NCBI GenBank assembly: GCA_025201765.1 | Contig: MU623467.1 | Location: forward strand, 40,307-104,306 | DNA from: Daldinia sp. FL1419 | Taxonomy: Eukaryota; Ascomycota; Sordariomycetes; Xylariales; Hypoxylaceae | Direction: 5' to 3' | Length of the DNA stretch: 64,000 nucleotides | Shown: positions 34,633-45,901 of the stretch, piece by piece | Numbering within the stretch: position 1 is the first letter of the stretch | How the letters are laid out: the number at the start of each line of letters is the position of its first letter | Translations under genes and position numbers: made by a program | The notes under the pieces: generated by a model | The model's input: only the letters and a program-made list of their open reading frames with translations | Database searches by the model: none | Told to the model about the DNA's origin: nothing

Positions 34633-34680
34633 GCACACAAGCACACAAGCACACAAGCACACAAGCACACAAGCACACAC
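34633..34680. repeat. (GCACACAA)6 octamer repeat
   Basis: Six tandem 8-bp units, the last with one change. Such a pure array is likely to vary in copy number between strains. Confidence 0.9.
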
Positions 34681-35861
34681 ATTCATTTATTCGGCTGACC
34701 GCCCGTCTATGCCATGCATGACCGTGCTTCCATACTTCCTAGGCTTCCTAATGTATAGGACAACGGCTCGTAATGTATTTGGGCAGCGAAAATAGCTATC
34801 GGTAAGCTCTTCGCAACGTGTGTACGTGATCATAGTCCATAAGTCGCCTCGTTCAAACCCATCCGAGCTCGTTCATAACTTTATCCCAGCACATCATTCA
34901 AAAGAGATCAAGGATAATAAAGGGTATGACGTTAGCAAATTTAACTGCATGGGATGTCTCTCCTAGATCCCTACCGCGGTTCTCCTACGCGTTTTAATCG
35001 GCGAACATATCTCGATGTAAGATGGTGATTTCAGATTTACTATTTTCCCTCGTTTCGGTTGACGTATCATATCTAGTATTTCATACCCAGGGATAGATTC
35101 CCCTGTAATAAGTCCCAATACTCAGTCATCACGTCACCAGAGCTACTTTGCAAATATTTCGAGAGAAAAAAAAAACAGGGGGGATTTCGGGTAGCTTGAC
35201 GTCGGTTGCAGTATGACTTCCGACAATATTTAATCATGTCCAATGATGGCTTGTCATTGGTGCTTCAGACCACATGCGACAAGAAATATGTTCCGGATAT
35301 CATGTCATCGTCATCCATCGGATAACGGATCATTGCGGGATTGACGTAAGGAAGTAGGACGAGAACGTGCTTAACTGTGATGCGAGAGATTAGATCGTAC
35401 TTCCGGTGCTTATTGCTTGGATCTCGCCAATATGTAGTGTAACATATCTGATGGGTCGATGTTAACCAGTAGCTTGACGATAGGCGCTGGTGGTGGTGGT
35501 AGTAGTGGGATTTAGGCGCTTATCATTTGCTTAAGAAGTTTTGGGGATGGAAGGATAGGAGTATTAGGGAATATACATCAGGAATAGAGGGACGAAGGGA
35601 TAAAGGGGGCAAAGGGATAGAGGGATAGAAATATGGATATGAGAAGAGGATAAAAGTATTTGAGGCCACATTGGATATCAAGTATCCAACGCCTAGTATA
35701 TATTTAGCATCCGGTATCCATATGTATCATAAATAGTAAATTCCCTTTTTCTTCTCTTTAAAAAATTTTGGTTTTTTTTCTTTTAGATTGTTGATTAAGA
35801 TGATAGATATAGACTTTTGATCTGGAGCAATCCGGCGGTATGTTCGGTAATAAAAGGATAA

Positions 35862-35985
35862 AGTAACGGCCTTAGTTATCCCATTTGCAGGTGCCTCGCA
35901 CCTGCCACGCTAGACCACCAACTAAAATGTATAATAGCTTTTTTCGAAAGAGATTGGAATTCTTTTCTTTCTTTTTCATCTTATA
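35862..35985 (-). repeat. Dispersed element, copy A (inverted relative at 58575-58702)
   Basis: Read on the minus strand it contains AAGAAAGAAAAGAATTCCA, AAAGCTATTATACATTT, then the palindrome GGCAGGTGCGAGGCACCTGC and GGCCGTT. The same blocks in the same order occur on the plus strand at 58575-58702. The palindromic core and dispersed opposite copies suggest a short transposon end or a miniature element. No target duplication was identified. Confidence 0.65.
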
Positions 35986-36366
35986 ATTAATGAAACAGAG
36001 AGAACTGTAATAAAGTAAGGATATTTATAATTCAGCCGGTTCCCAGGCGGTAAGGATTCTGCCAGGCGGTCTACAGTCTCCCGGATGGTCCGTGCTCCAA
36101 ACAGAATCCACACTACCTAATGCCGTCTTCCATCGGCCACCTTGTCATTTACGTAGTAGTAGTCGCATCCATGTGGTTAACGGATCGTGTACGCAACCCG
36201 AAAACGCAACCACTTGGCGCATCTTGAGTTATTTCCCATATCTTCCATAGTTACCAATACCAATACCAATACCAGTACCAGTACCAATACATCTTCAACG
36301 CCAATCAAGCAATAACAGTTGCGTCTGGTCCTTTCCATGTGAAATATCCCTAGACGAAGCGGCATC
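35986..36366. other. Spacer upstream of the Yos9-like gene
   Basis: 381 bp. It holds a CCAATA/CCAGTA hexamer run at about 36250-36290, 75-115 bp before the start codon. Confidence 0.5.
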
Positions 36367-37908
36367 ATGTGCCGTCAGACATTGCTATTCTTCTTAACCG
36401 GCTTACTGGGGCTTGGCCGAGCTCGCCAACCAGGTTTCAGTATCCATCACGACCTTCTAGCATATCCACAAGTATGTTATATGTTATACATTTTACATAG
36501 TTGTACGCCTGACTAACTCTCATATCGCTAGTTCGAGGTAATCTTCTCCGAGTCGTACATATCAGAAGTCGATGCGCAAGCTTTGGTAGAAAAAGCCAGC
36601 CCATCTCCTACCAATTACGATGCCAACCTACCCGGCCAGACCGACGTCATATCGAATATTCAACCTGCCGCAGATGATGCCGATGTCGGTAGCGACGTCG
36701 GCGAAGATAATCGAAATCATGCCGAGTCCTACGAGATCATGACTGCCCCTCCTCATCGTTACTTATGCGCCATACCAGTTATTGAATCTCCTCCTGCGCC
36801 TAACAAGACGGCCACCGAGTTGGCCAAGGCCGAGGAAGCTCGCGAGCTCGCCAGAGCTTCTGCGCATGGTTGGGATCTTATAAACGGCCTCGATGGTAAT
36901 TGCCTCTACTATATGTCTGGCTGGTGGAGTTATAGCTTCTGTTATGGCCGTGACGTTGTACAATTTCACGCACTTCCCGCCAGCGTCAAAAGCGGTCCCC
37001 CGATGAGAGACCCTAATACTGCGGAATACGTTCTCGGAAGAGTTCCAGATCCGCACTCTACAACACGCTCTTCTCGTCGTGGACAGCCCGCGCCCGCGGG
37101 TGATAAGGGACAACCTACTACTGCGGCACCGCCGAACACAGAGCTCCAGGTCAAAGGCGATCAGCGCTATCTAGTCCAGAAGATGGCCGACGGTACCATA
37201 TGCGATTTAACTGGTCGGGAACGGACGATCGAAATACAGTACCATTGCAGTCCAGGTAGCACTCAGGACCGTATAGGTTGGATCAAAGAAGTCACAACAT
37301 GCGCATACCTTATGGTAGTTCATACCCCCCGTCTATGTGTAGATGTCGCTTTTCAGCCGCCGAAAGAAGAGAAAGCAAATATTATTAGCTGTCGTGCCAT
37401 CGTGTCGGAAGCAGAAATTGCGGATTGGCACGCGCAAAAGACGTTGGAGGCTCAGTCAGCTATGATAGGCCAGGTCAAAGGAGAGGTAAAAGCCCCTGTC
37501 ACCATTGGAGGAATTGTGGTGGGAGGACGACAGATACTTGGCCGAGGTGAAGATGGAAAGGCAGCACATCAGCTAGCTCCACCACGAAACTTCCGAAGTT
37601 CCAATATTTCTCCCCTGGTCGAGGTGGTGGCTAAGGGCGCTAGCAAGGAGGAAGGTAGCAAGGTTGAAATACTTACCGATGAGGAGTTAGCCAAGTTGGA
37701 CCTCAACCCTGAGATGATAGAAGAGCTGAGAAAAGAGTTACAAAAGCTAGCAGGAGATAGGGGCTGGAAGCTCGAGGTCGTTGAAGTCCCAGGGGATGCT
37801 CGTGAAATTCATAGCGTGGTTGACACTGATGAAGTCCAAAAACCCGATGCTGATGATGAAAATAAGGAATCTGGCAGCGAAGAGAAATTCTTCAAGGAAG
37901 AGTTGTGA
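36367..37908 (+). CDS. YOS9: Yos9/OS-9-like ER quality-control lectin
   Basis: Exon 36367-36471, intron 36472-36531 (GTATGT...GCTAG, branch-like CTAAC, 60 nt), exon 36532-37908, 493 residues. The N-terminus [20 protein letters not shown] is a signal peptide. The mannose-6-phosphate receptor homology (MRH) domain spans about 148-306: [20 protein letters not shown] then [22 protein letters not shown] and EIQYHC, and [19 protein letters not shown] ending RLC, with six or more conserved cysteines and the expected Gln, Arg, Glu and Tyr. A helical charged region (about 380-460) and an acidic tail follow. It ends FFKEEL; the last four residues resemble an HDEL-type ER retrieval signal, and yeast Yos9 ends in HDEL. 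Family role: recognises trimmed N-glycans on misfolded proteins and passes them to the Hrd1 ligase (ERAD). The start was chosen to include the signal peptide. Confidence 0.93.
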
Positions 37909-40900
37909 ATATGATTGGTTATTGGAATACTAGCATAGCAAATGGCGTTACGCAACCAGGTCGGTAGGTAGGACTAATAAATTTGTCCCAGATCTCCCGA
38001 AACAAGACTGTGAACTCAACGAGGCATTCCGCCGTGCTCCTAGTTATTCGCTCGCATTATAGAAACTGCACCATGGTTATATATACCACATCTCAGACCA
38101 GGTAGCCCTCTACACTTGACCTGAGGGACGGATTCAATAGGTAAACTGCCTGCAGCAGCTTGACAATATACGCTGATATGTCACATAACCGGTACTTAAT
38201 ATTCACCGATCTTGTTACTCAAAGACGAATCTACTATAACCGATCGATATATTACCAGCACCGAGGCGTACAAAATGGCTTACACCCACAGAGCCAGCAG
38301 AGACGGCCATCCGTTTCGTACATATTACGCAGGCGAGCGTTTGTGTTGCTTGGGACCCTAGGAGGCAACATGGGCTATCAGGGCACGATAGAAATTATTA
38401 TATAGACAAACGAGCAGATGGGCAAATCCGTTTATGAGCTTTTATGTATCCGCTAAGACGATTTGCTATCCAAGTAGACTCTTGAAATATTGTCCATTCG
38501 CGTGGCTTTAGCAGCGCAGTATTCCAATGGGGCCGATTTTGACGCGTTTAATAGAATGCGCTATGCGAAAATGGTGTTAGTGAGTCTATATTATCGATTG
38601 CGTATTATCTGGAGTTGATTCACTCGTCTACTTTGCTGGTTCTCCTTGTGGGCTCATCAGATTAAGCAGTACTACGATCTATGAAGACCGCATACGTACC
38701 TAGAAATTCGTCTAGTTGGAACTAGTGTAACGAAGTAAATAAATCCTAGAGCAAGGGATTCGTCAGAATATAGATCATGTTTAATTTAGTTGTTTCATGT
38801 ACTGGTCATCTTGAATATAGGTACCAAGCAGTGGAAGCCGAAAGACGAAGTTGCCTGCGAAACTGACCCAATAAGAAGCAGCTTCTTAGAGAGAATTATG
38901 TTGCTCAACACAAATAAGATAGGCAGTTAACTATACAGGTAGATATATATAAGTAGGTAAGCAGGTATTTATATGGTTTATGACAGGATAAACATACCAT
39001 ACTTGACGATATATACAGCGTTAGCCGGGCTATGGGTCGTATCAACTCGATCCAACTTAACCGTAGAATACCTATTAGCATAGATGACAGTTTGACATGT
39101 ACTTCATGGTATGGTCTTGTAATGCTTGTATACCTCATTAAGAAGATAAACTTAGAGAGGATAGGAATCCGCAGGTAGATTGTTGCTTTGCGAGCTCTGC
39201 AATACCCTTTGGCAGCCAACACGCCCGATGGGAATATAAATATTGGGGCTTAACTATCATACAGTTACCGGTTGGTCATTGGATGCTGGGCGTACATTCT
39301 AGGTAAAGGGTGGTTGTGTGAGATAAGGTATCCTGTCGAATTAAAGATGAGGCTTGGTAACTACCTGGCTAGACGATTTTTTCCTAATCAGGACGCCTCT
39401 TAAACAGGTACCTATCTAGGTTAGGAGGTATATAAAATTGTAGTGGTAGCAACGGTCAATGCTTAAAGCCTGATATTGCATTCACGAGCATAACATGATT
39501 ACATCTTTTTTATATCTTTACTTATGATGACACTGAGGTGATGACTGAACGTTGGTCTTGTTAATGACGAAATATAAAGCATAGAGGAAGCTACTTAAAT
39601 GAAAAGTATATTCCTTTCTTGGGTAGGTAGGTACCTAAAGTAGATGCGAGGCGTTTCACTCAAGGGGCAACAGCGTTGAATGTCACATCATGACAGGAAA
39701 GAGTTGCATATGTAGAGCCACTACCTAAAAAAAATTAAGTTAATCATTTTAAGAACAAACTTTGTTAGCCTGTGTTGGAGATGACTAAGCATTCGCTTAT
39801 AAAAAGGGTTTACCTGAGGCCCTAAGGCCTGCAGTTTTTTCTAAGAAATATGTACAACAGCATTTTACCCCCCAATAGCATGTAGGTACATAGGTAGTAG
39901 TGTAAGTACGTTTACATTACATGAGATATGTAAGAGCCTTGTGAAGAATATCTTGTTTCAACCAATCGAAGTCCTTCCCAGCGTTCTGGAAGCTAGGTTC
40001 ACTGCGTTAGCTAGTTCCAAGGTTGCGCGGACTATAACTTAGCAAAAACGAGCCGGGGTTTTTCATCGCGGTAATCAGAGCAGATGGGCTATTAAATCGG
40101 CTACACAAATTCAATATAAAGTATATACATGTAGCTTAGGAGGTATTTTATAAAGCATATGATGTTTTGAGTGCATAATATCAGGTAACCTTAAATACCC
40201 AAAGCATTAAATACATAGGTAAGTAGTTATTGGCAATTAACTATAGTTTTACATACTTGGGCATGTACATACATAATGTACATCATATGGTTGCCCCTTG
40301 TTCCTGACATAGCCTTTCGTACGACTTAGCTACTTTTGGTAATGATAACCCCTTGACATGCAGGTTCCCCTTAGACACACGCATTAGCTTGGAGAGATCC
40401 CGACGCGAAGGGACCAAACGGGGATCTTAGAGGGTCTTGAAAACAGATACATTGACCCGCTCATATTTCGGTACACACGTACACATGTATGCTAGTGTAC
40501 CTGTGCATCATTCAGCATTCCTAGAAAAAACTGAGGAGATGAAGCAACATGTAAAACGGTATCCCTTGCTAGATTCAAATAGGTACATGTATTATGCATA
40601 CCTAAGTAACTTTGGACATGAGTACCTAAGAAGCTATGTAGGTATGTAATCGGCACTAGGCTTCGTCATCTCTGCTTTCTCTTCTTAATTCGTACGCTCT
40701 TTCTCTCTCTCTCTCTCTCTCTCTCTTTCCATGCTACCATGGCCCGTCCGTGTCGGCTGTCGAGAGCCTTGTCAATACGTTAGTACCTTTATCTAAGAGA
40801 CAACTAGAAATTGTATCATACCTACCTATGTATTCATGCCTTCTTTATTCCCTATCCCCCCATTATACCCCAAATATCTTTGTGCGCATTGCCAACGGGC

Positions 40901-41835
40901 TTTATTTTAATTCATCTACATTGTCTTCTCTGCTTAGTTGTCTTGTTACTGTTAGTTCTTCCTAACGAGTTGGTTACAAGCTCATCAAAGCACATCATAG
41001 CTTATCGTATCCTTCAGACGCAGCAATCACTCATCTCGACGTATTCTGCTGCTGGCGTGACGACAAATTCCCGAATTTCCTCTACCTTCTCGAGTTGTTG
41101 TAATGATTACTTTTTATGAGTAAAACGATCACACCTTCATTATTCTTAATATTCCAAGCATCTTCTTTTTTCTCTCTTTTGCCCGCAGCAGTGTAGTAAT
41201 AAGAATGCAACAACTTATACTATTATTAGCAATACCATAGCAGTTGTTCTCAGCCGTTTTGTAGCAGCAGCGGCAACAGCAGGAGGACGAACATTGGTAG
41301 AGATTTGGATCCACCAATTACTTGGGATCTGGGATCTGCGAACCGCAAACCACTGACCTGCCAACGATAGAGATAGAGCGGTCCTAGCAAACCCGGTTAT
41401 AAGTCGTCAAGCTAAGACGCTCAAGCCGTCAAGCTGCTCGAACGTAGATGACAGTTCTTATCTTAGACCCCTGAGCGCCTCGATTTCCCCGTATACAATC
41501 TGACAATTCAAAATCTATCCAGATCGCCCGAATACATGCTTCAATCTCCACCTTCGACCCTCTTCGACCTTCTTCAACCTCATATACTCTAGGTATATAC
41601 CTGGTACATGCACAACCCAGGATACCTGACGAATTGCCGACTACTGCAGTATTTATTACGAGGCCGTCGTCTTGTTCGCTACATGATCACTCCTTCTAAT
41701 TCGGTTTGCTCCCTTTTTATACAATCGGGCAAAGGTTATCTTAAGCAATAGGGTTCTAAATCGTTTTCCCTGTTCCTGCTGTTACTAGATTATCCTTCGC
41801 AGAGAATAGGTGACAATAATACAAAATACTTGGTC
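37909..41835. other. Long gene-poor interval
   Basis: About 3.9 kb. Only short unsupported frames are found. A CT dinucleotide run lies at about 40700-40726 and pyrimidine-rich sequence continues toward the next gene, whose leader or promoter may extend here. TAGGTACC words occur near 38705, 39410, 39625 and 39890. Confidence 0.5.
40700..40726. repeat. (CT)n microsatellite
   Basis: About 13 CT units, 1.1 kb upstream of the CM1 protein gene. Confidence 0.85.
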
Positions 41836-44823
41836 ATGGACGGTAGCGGAGGACGGAAGGAGTTGCGCGAACGTTTGCACACTCGCGCACCTTCACGAGC
41901 TAGTAATGCCAGTACCGCGCACACTCAAATGACGTCGAAAAGTGCAAATAGCACCTCTTCCTACCCCCGGGAATCAACCCATCCAACGTATCAGTATCAG
42001 TATCACCACAGCCATTGTGGCAAAAGCTCAATAGGTACTCGACCTGCGTCGCGATTATCTGGGGAATCTGGTAGTGAGTTACGAGAACCGACACCGTCAG
42101 CCTCTAGTTTTCTACATGAGCGGTTACAGAGGGAAAGGAACGAAAGGCATGCGAGCAAATTGAGCGTTGACCTGGGCGCGTCAGTGGGTGATATTCGGGA
42201 TGGAGATATGCTAAACTCGCCTATCAAGAGGAGTGTCACCTCTGTGGGACGACGGCAACGGTCTGATGATGGGGATGACTTGGCCAAAGACGCGGGGATG
42301 GGCGCAAGACAAATGGAACAGGTACGAAACTTCCACAATAAAGTGCATTCGTTAAGCAGGTTGAATTCGACAGCTAACTCTGAGGGGAAGACGTTATCAA
42401 CGCTGCATAAGCAGAATTTTGACCTGAAGCTGGAGCTATATCACCGACGAGAGAAACAGGCGATATTAGAAGAGAGGGTTGAGAAGCTTGAATCCCAACA
42501 TAGAGAGGTGATAGACCTCCATGAAGGTATCATCCGCGAGTTGGACATGAAGGACGACGCCCTCGCCGAGGCAGTTACACTCATAGTGGAACTAGAGACC
42601 CGGATCGATGAGCTTGTTCGAGAGAGAGAAATGGTTAGACGAGTGGAAGCAGGCGGCTCGTACCGTCATTCTGCATCGGATCAACCCAACATCAAGCCTG
42701 CAGTAATTGCTGATACTGCTACCACTCCTACAGCTTCTACGCCCAAGATGATGAATCTCAGCGTGCCACGTCTAACTGCACATGTGAACAGCCTCGGACG
42801 TGTACCTAGTTTCCTATTCGAGCACAGCCAACAAACCGAGAACTTACGCAACGCAGTCTTGAGAGGAAGAACTAGTGCAATGCACATGCGCAAGGTTTCT
42901 GAGTCAAGTGCTGATCCTAGCGAGATTAATCGTATCGCTAGTCCCAATCTCAGTGTGCTCAGCGAGAGTTCGTTCGTTAGCATATATGGCGCCAAAGAGA
43001 TGGGTGACGCGGTAGGCTTACAGCCACCGGCGGATGTGTTGGGGATGGATGGCAGTCATTATGACCGTTCACCAACACCAACGATGAAGGTGACAACAAC
43101 CGATGTCAGTCGAGGCGACCGGAGGAATGCGGATCCGAGTCAGCTACCTACGGGTTCTCCGGGTACGCCAGGCGGAGGTGCTAAATTATCAGTTCATACG
43201 CGGCCTATAGGTAATGTTATCAAGCTGAACTCGCCCTTACAGGAACTTGAGCGACTTGAAAAGCAAATGGCGACCGACAATGATACCTCTAAGCAATCTA
43301 TGCATAACCATAATCGAGGTACCGCAACGCCAACTCTAGTGAAGCCACCCGCAAAGCCACTTCAGCAAGGCAAGACTAAGCAGGAGAAGAGAGAGGCTTT
43401 GCAAAAAGTCTTAACCAACTATCCTACACATAGGGACTTTTCGAATCCTCACGCGTTTCCTCCTACTCCTGATACTGTCTCGTCATCGACGCTTCGAAAC
43501 CAGCAGAATTTTACCAGCTCTCAAGATAGCCTTAAAATTCAGACAAGAGGTATCCCAAATGACGGCATCATGTCTGTTTATGATAGGCTTGGAGCTCTTG
43601 GTAAGGAACTCCCTTACCAGACCTCAAATAAGGATGGCTTGGTTACAGCATTCGCCGGTCACAAGGAAGCACTAACGACAGCTATTAACACCAACACGTT
43701 CCCTGACATAAATCAGCTTGCGCGGTCTCTCCCACCACGGCCTCATTCATCAGCCGAAACTATAAGTTCTCGTGCTAAGACGGCTAGTTTAGGATCAGAT
43801 TCGGATTCGGACGGTGGTGCAGACGCCCGTTCTGAGACAGATAGCTTTGATTACTGGATGCGGGAGAGCATGAAACCTAATAGATACCAGACTGGTCCGT
43901 CAGAACAGCGCGGAAGTGGCCGTTCTACATCTCCTGATCTCTTCTCTTTCCCTGCCGATGCGAGAGGCTGGGAAACAGACGTTATTTTTGGAGCTTTGAA
44001 GGGTAGCGGCTATCTTGGTTCGCCAGTATCGGCATTAAAACGCGATCCTATCGATGAAATGGCCGGCTCCATGCGAACATCACAAACAGAAGTATTTGAA
44101 CCCCCCGTATTGGGGTCCGCGCCGCCTACCCCCGATCGACGGTCGAGTTTGCATGCTCGCACCGGTAACACTAGCGGAGTATCTGCATCCGGCGGGAAGT
44201 TTAAGAAGCATCCCGCTAAAGATCTTGCGGTGTGGATAGGCGGGAGAGGCAGGAGTGGTAGTATAGACTCCGCCGTATCATCTACTAGAGCACAACCTCA
44301 ACAACCCGGGGTAATGACCCCAGGAAGGAGAAACCATTACCCGCCAATATCCGGACAGGCGTCCAAGGGACGGGGTTTAGGTCTCAACTCATTTTTCAAG
44401 AGATCTGGGTCTGATAACTTCAACACCCCATCTAGTGCAACCGAAGCAACTTTCCCTCCAAGTCCGGCCCAGTTGTCGGCAATACCCCCAGCGATGAGGT
44501 CTGTAAAACCATCGGGAAGAAATAGCGTCCCGCCACCGGCAACTATGCCTTGGCGTGCGCCAGGTGTTGTCGAAGACGATCTCCAGAGCGCAACGCCTCC
44601 CCCGATTATGCGTAGCCGTGGCATGTCACTCCTCTCGGGGGCTAGTAATGCTCGGGCAGCAGATCTAACTACACCGCAACAAGAATTCGCAGAGATGTCG
44701 CGCCCAAGCACGCCAATGACGGTAGTCCAAACGAACACGGGGACTGGCGGGCCACAAGGTGGTGGTAAGAGGAAATGGCTAGGCCTCGGAAGAATAGGGA
44801 ATTCAAAGACGAGGATGGGCTAA
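41836..44823 (+). CDS. Large coiled-coil protein with a centrosomin-like CM1 motif
   Basis: Single exon, 995 residues. Residues about 188-225 read STLHKQNFDLKLELYHRREK and continue into ERVEKLESQH. This resembles the centrosomin N-terminal motif 1 (Cnn_1N, CM1), which recruits and activates gamma-tubulin complexes in spindle-pole-body and microtubule-organising proteins such as Pcp1, Mto1 and ApsB. The coiled coil continues to about residue 275 (ELDMKDDALAEAVTLIVELE). Residues 1-185 and 280-995 are Ser/Pro/Thr-rich and disordered with many SP/TP sites (GSPGTPGG, SAPPTPD), as in Cdk-regulated scaffolds. The C-terminus is basic (GGKRKWLGLGRIGNSKTRMG). A role at microtubule-organising sites is inferred from the CM1 match. 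The start is the ATG at 41836. Confidence 0.8.
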   Translation: MDGSGGRKELRERLHTRAPSRASNASTAHTQMTSKSANSTSSYPRESTHPTYQYQYHHSHCGKSSIGTRPASRLSGESGSELREPTPSASSFLHERLQRERNERHASKLSVDLGASVGDIRDGDMLNSPIKRSVTSVGRRQRSDDGDDLAKDAGMGARQMEQVRNFHNKVHSLSRLNSTANSEGKTLSTLHKQNFDLKLELYHRREKQAILEERVEKLESQHREVIDLHEGIIRELDMKDDALAEAVTLIVELETRIDELVREREMVRRVEAGGSYRHSASDQPNIKPAVIADTATTPTASTPKMMNLSVPRLTAHVNSLGRVPSFLFEHSQQTENLRNAVLRGRTSAMHMRKVSESSADPSEINRIASPNLSVLSESSFVSIYGAKEMGDAVGLQPPADVLGMDGSHYDRSPTPTMKVTTTDVSRGDRRNADPSQLPTGSPGTPGGGAKLSVHTRPIGNVIKLNSPLQELERLEKQMATDNDTSKQSMHNHNRGTATPTLVKPPAKPLQQGKTKQEKREALQKVLTNYPTHRDFSNPHAFPPTPDTVSSSTLRNQQNFTSSQDSLKIQTRGIPNDGIMSVYDRLGALGKELPYQTSNKDGLVTAFAGHKEALTTAINTNTFPDINQLARSLPPRPHSSAETISSRAKTASLGSDSDSDGGADARSETDSFDYWMRESMKPNRYQTGPSEQRGSGRSTSPDLFSFPADARGWETDVIFGALKGSGYLGSPVSALKRDPIDEMAGSMRTSQTEVFEPPVLGSAPPTPDRRSSLHARTGNTSGVSASGGKFKKHPAKDLAVWIGGRGRSGSIDSAVSSTRAQPQQPGVMTPGRRNHYPPISGQASKGRGLGLNSFFKRSGSDNFNTPSSATEATFPPSPAQLSAIPPAMRSVKPSGRNSVPPPATMPWRAPGVVEDDLQSATPPPIMRSRGMSLLSGASNARAADLTTPQQEFAEMSRPSTPMTVVQTNTGTGGPQGGGKRKWLGLGRIGNSKTRMG

Positions 44824-45901
44824 GAATGCCATTCGTATGGGTGGTGGTTATGATAAATGAGGCCCCAGATAGAAGTCAACGCCAATAGGTCAGTGCAAGC
44901 TGGAGCATTGGGTTGGAAGGGAATCAAATCAGCGGATTACTATGTTGGTTTATCAAGCCTACGGTACCAGAGAATATCGATTCCGACGTTATGTACTATA
45001 GCATTCGTGTAAGAGTACCTATGTAGAATTACTCCTAACTAGGTAGAATGCCATTCTCAAGGCGTTACGGCAGGGATGAAAGGCAAGGGACATTTGGAAT
45101 CCGCAAGCGGGCATAAAATATGAGATGTGCGGACGAGTTCCTGTTAGCCTTATGTAGTAAGTATTGAGGGGAGGGAAACGATGGACGGAGCCGGGATAAT
45201 ATAATACAATACAAAGTACTTATCCCTGATGGGATGAGTAGGTACTAAGTACTGCTAATAAATTTAGAAAGCCCATATATCGACTTGACGTTTAAAGACA
45301 CCTATTATACGTACTGCTCATTATCAAGGTACTCAAGGGAATAAGGGGGGAGAATAGGTAGGTACCAAGTAACCCAGGTTAGGTACCTACCTGCCTGCTT
45401 ACGTAGGTAGGGTTCGAGGTTAGGTACCATCACTTGTCAGAGAGGTCTGAGCTCGACCCCGTAAAGATCATCAGCCCGTAAGCACCTCACTACATACAAT
45501 ACATAGTACATAGGTACACACAATATTCATATTAGCGCGGGGGTACGAATCCTTGACGTTCGTACTGTGATGGTAATTCTACAAAAGGACAAGAGAAAAA
45601 AAAAAGGGGGTTTCTTCTGGATTACTGGGGTAATCTTTGACATCATCTAGGTGGTTACCTACTTGCGAGTCACTCACTCACGCATTTATTTCATTTTACA
45701 TAATATTAGACCTCCTAGGTTAGTTACCCTACGATTCTATCCTCAATCCTGTCGGGTTTTTTTTTTAATTTTTTAATTTTATTTTAATTTTTAGGATATT
45801 TGTTTTCAGGTTCTTTTCGACAAGGAACGTTATAATAAGTAATTCAAACGGCCAAGGCGGGAAAGATACTAGGTTGCTACGTTCCCAGAAGCTCCTCAAT
45901 C
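44824..45901. other. Intergenic spacer with TAGGTACC cluster
   Basis: 1.1 kb. TAGGTACC-type words cluster at 45355-45430, and a T-rich tract lies at about 45759-45795 upstream of the glycosylase start. No gene is seen. Confidence 0.5.

Larger units (their letters stand above)
31221..35861. other. Long gene-poor interval with simple repeats
   Basis: About 4.6 kb without a supported gene. It holds a possible 5S relic (31607-31670), an AGAAGAAGA run (31890-31915), TACC tetramers (32190-32215), (AAGCTGC)n at 32266-32290, a CA run (33301-33316), long T/C tracts at 33800-33880, and (GCACACAA)n at 34633-34680. Frames across these tracts are low-complexity artefacts. Confidence 0.5.
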
